Shown here: piece by piece, positions 6,463 to 7,793 of the stretch
Layout of the letters: every line of letters starts with the position of its first letter
Position numbering within the stretch: the stretch's first letter is position 1
Assembly: GCA_003525525.1 (NCBI GenBank)
Contig: DQED01000043.1
Span: 2,387-10,179, forward strand
Origin: Desulfovibrio sp.
GTDB taxonomy: Bacteria > Desulfobacterota > Desulfovibrionia > Desulfovibrionales > Desulfovibrionaceae
DNA: 7,793 nt
Reading direction: 5' to 3'
Notes under the pieces: model-generated
Told to the model about the DNA's origin: nothing
The model's input: only the letters and a program-made list of their open reading frames with translations
Database searches by the model: none
Made by a program: the position numbers and the translations under genes

Positions 6463-7098
6463 CTACTTGTCGCCCTTCATTTTCGTCCGCGCATCCGCGA
6501 CGACCTGCCTGAAATCGTCGAAACCAAGAGCGGAAGGAACGATGTAGGGCCCGACGAGGAACGCCGGCGTCCCTTGCAGGCCCAACGCTTCGGCCTGTGC
6601 GGCATTGCGTTCCAGCAAGGCGTCGATCTCCTGGGCATGGGCTTTGCGATCGCTTTCCAGACGGTCCATGTCCACGCCCGAGGCCTTGGCGGCTTCAAGC
6701 ATCCGGTCCTTTGAAATCCGCATGCCCGGGATTTGCATCAACGCCGCATGGACCGCGGCGTATTTCCCCTGATAGCCGGCGGCCAGGGCCAGCCGCGCCC
6801 CATAGGCAGAGGCGTCCGTCAACACGGGCCAATCCTTGTGGATGACGCGGATCTTGCCGTCCGACGCGAGCAACTTCTCGAGCGCCGCGGCGGATTGCTT
6901 GCAAAAGGGACAATTGTAGTCGGAAAACTCGACGATGGTGACGTCCCCTTTCGGATTGCCGGTGACCGGGGCGGAAGGATCGTCAAGCACCGCGGCGGCA
7001 TCCGCGGTTTGCTCGGTCGCGACGGCGCGCCGCAACGGCGCGAAGGCGGCGACCAGGATCAGACAGACGACAAGCGCAAACAACGCGTTCGATTTCAT
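6463..7098 (-). CDS. Secreted DsbA/Com1-like thiol oxidoreductase
   Basis: A 211-residue exported thioredoxin-fold protein. A signal peptide (MKSNALFALV, hydrophobic to about residue 20, then AVA before T28) directs it to the periplasm. The motif GNPKGDVTIVEFSDYNCPFC is characteristic of the Com1-like branch of the DsbA family. The active-site cysteines are C63 and C66 (CPFC), and the cis-proline loop is GTPAF (T177-P178). It should form, break or shuffle disulfides in exported proteins. The length fits a single catalytic domain with a helical insert (about 95-165). It follows the DsbD-type gene by 40 bp with an AAAGGA ribosome site 8 bases before the ATG. Pairing with a DsbD-like reductase suggests it may be kept reduced and act as an isomerase or reductase, as in ScsB-ScsC pairs, rather than as a primary oxidase; that is inference. 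Confidence 0.92.
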   Translation of the reverse strand: MKSNALFALVVCLILVAAFAPLRRAVATEQTADAAAVLDDPSAPVTGNPKGDVTIVEFSDYNCPFCKQSAAALEKLLASDGKIRVIHKDWPVLTDASAYGARLALAAGYQGKYAAVHAALMQIPGMRISKDRMLEAAKASGVDMDRLESDRKAHAQEIDALLERNAAQAEALGLQGTPAFLVGPYIVPSALGFDDFRQVVADARTKMKGDK

Positions 7099-7138
7099 GC
7101 AGGCATCCTTTCTTCTTGTTGTTGCAAAGGGAGGCGGC

Positions 7139-7793
7139 TCATGCGCCGACCTTTCCGAGGGTTTCGAGGAACCGCGCCGCCGTCACCGCGCCGACGACAC
7201 GGCTGTCGTCGATTTCCCGGCCCGTGCGGGCGTCGACGAACAGCATCGTCGGCGGCCCGACGACGTCGAAGCGGCGCATGAGCGCGCGGCTTTCGGGAGT
7301 GTCCGCGGTAACGTCCACGCGCAGGAGGGAGACGTTGCGCAGGCGGGATTCGACGGCCGCATCGGCCATGACCGTCCGGTCGATCTCCCGGCAGACCACG
7401 CACCAGTCGGCAGAGAAATCGACCAGGACGGGCTGCCCCTTGGACCGGGCCTCGGCCATGGCCGCGTCGAACCCGTCCATGGTGCTCACCTTGCGCCACG
7501 AAACGCCCGCCCCGTCCGTGGCCGCAGCCGGCGCGCCGGCGCAGGCGGCAAGGGGACAGGAAAAGGGGAAAACGCCCAAACCGACCGTCAGCAGGAACAC
7601 CCCGCCAAGGGCGATCGCGCCGCCGGCCAGGCGCATCCCGTATCCCCGGCTTCGCCGCAGGCCGAACCACAGTCCGGCCGCGATCGCCAGTCCGCCCCAC
7701 AGCCCGAGCGTCGCCGGCCCGGGCAACACCCGCCCCAGTATCCAGATCGCAAGCCCCAGGAAGAGGAAGCCGAACACCTGCTTGACCGTGACG
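7139..7793 (-). CDS. dsbD: DsbD-type transmembrane thiol reductase, C-terminal part (cut by right edge)
   Basis: The frame is open to the right edge (VTVKQ precedes VFGFLFLGLAIWIL), so the visible 218 residues are the end of a longer protein. Counting from the Val codon at 7777 as residue 1, there are three hydrophobic segments (about 1-17, 22-40, 50-70), matching the last membrane helices of the DsbD core. A periplasmic thioredoxin domain (about 93-210) follows, with DFSADWCVVC holding the active-site pair C126/C129 and a cis-proline at P176 in VGPPT. DsbD carries electrons from cytoplasmic thioredoxin across the membrane to periplasmic partners; the DsbA-like protein encoded just downstream is the obvious candidate. 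Two more cysteines, C74 and C79, sit just after the last helix in FPFSCPLAACA. Whether an N-terminal DsbD-alpha domain exists cannot be seen, so a shorter CcdA-thioredoxin fusion or ScsB-like protein is possible. Confidence 0.87.
   Translation of the reverse strand, partial: VTVKQVFGFLFLGLAIWILGRVLPGPATLGLWGGLAIAAGLWFGLRRSRGYGMRLAGGAIALGGVFLLTVGLGVFPFSCPLAACAGAPAAATDGAGVSWRKVSTMDGFDAAMAEARSKGQPVLVDFSADWCVVCREIDRTVMADAAVESRLRNVSLLRVDVTADTPESRALMRRFDVVGPPTMLFVDARTGREIDDSRVVGAVTAARFLETLGKVGA

Noticed and set aside
1..7793. CRISPR arrays, tRNA or rRNA genes, insertion sequences
   Set aside because: No regularly spaced short repeats, cloverleaf-like stretches, rRNA-like sequence, transposase motifs or terminal inverted repeats were seen. 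The only long repeat is the diverged kinase/receiver coding duplication.

Overview
The window is GC-rich and every gene I can support lies on the minus strand, so transcription runs from right to left. The kinase cores, HD-GYP regulator and codon use look like a Desulfovibrio/Solidesulfovibrio-type sulfate reducer. That is a judgement from family resemblance; there is no rRNA or other marker to confirm it.

Right end (7793 to about 6356): a DsbD-type membrane thiol reductase, cut by the right edge, is followed 40 bp later by a secreted DsbA/Com1-like thiol oxidoreductase. A strong 13-bp hairpin about 75 bp after the second gene probably ends this unit. Together the two genes look like a cell-envelope thiol redox pair.

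Middle (6355 to 6094): about 260 bp without a credible gene. It should hold the promoter and leader of the signalling operon. It contains two copies of the core CCACAATGG, exactly 60 bp apart, each inside an inverted repeat. No convincing promoter could be picked out.

Left (6093 to 1): a tightly packed two-component operon with start-stop overlaps or 10-12 bp gaps. In order of transcription it encodes a membrane dCache-HAMP-PAS histidine kinase, a single-domain CheY-like receiver, a receiver-HD-GYP cyclic-di-GMP phosphodiesterase, a soluble triple-PAS histidine kinase, and a response regulator cut by the left edge. The last one has an NtrC-like receiver.

The two kinases share a gap-free catalytic core of about 275 residues, nearly identical around the phospho-accepting His. 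The HD-GYP receiver and the last receiver are also paralogous, but only in their first halves. The locus therefore looks like a duplicated kinase-regulator module with swapped sensors (periplasmic versus cytoplasmic) and swapped outputs (cyclic-di-GMP breakdown versus, probably, transcription). This arrangement predicts that both kinases feed the same receivers. No wholly new type of system was found. The most unusual points are the shared kinase core with conserved cysteines in an extended hairpin, the mosaic receiver pair, and a 21-residue cysteine-bearing insertion in the HD-GYP domain.
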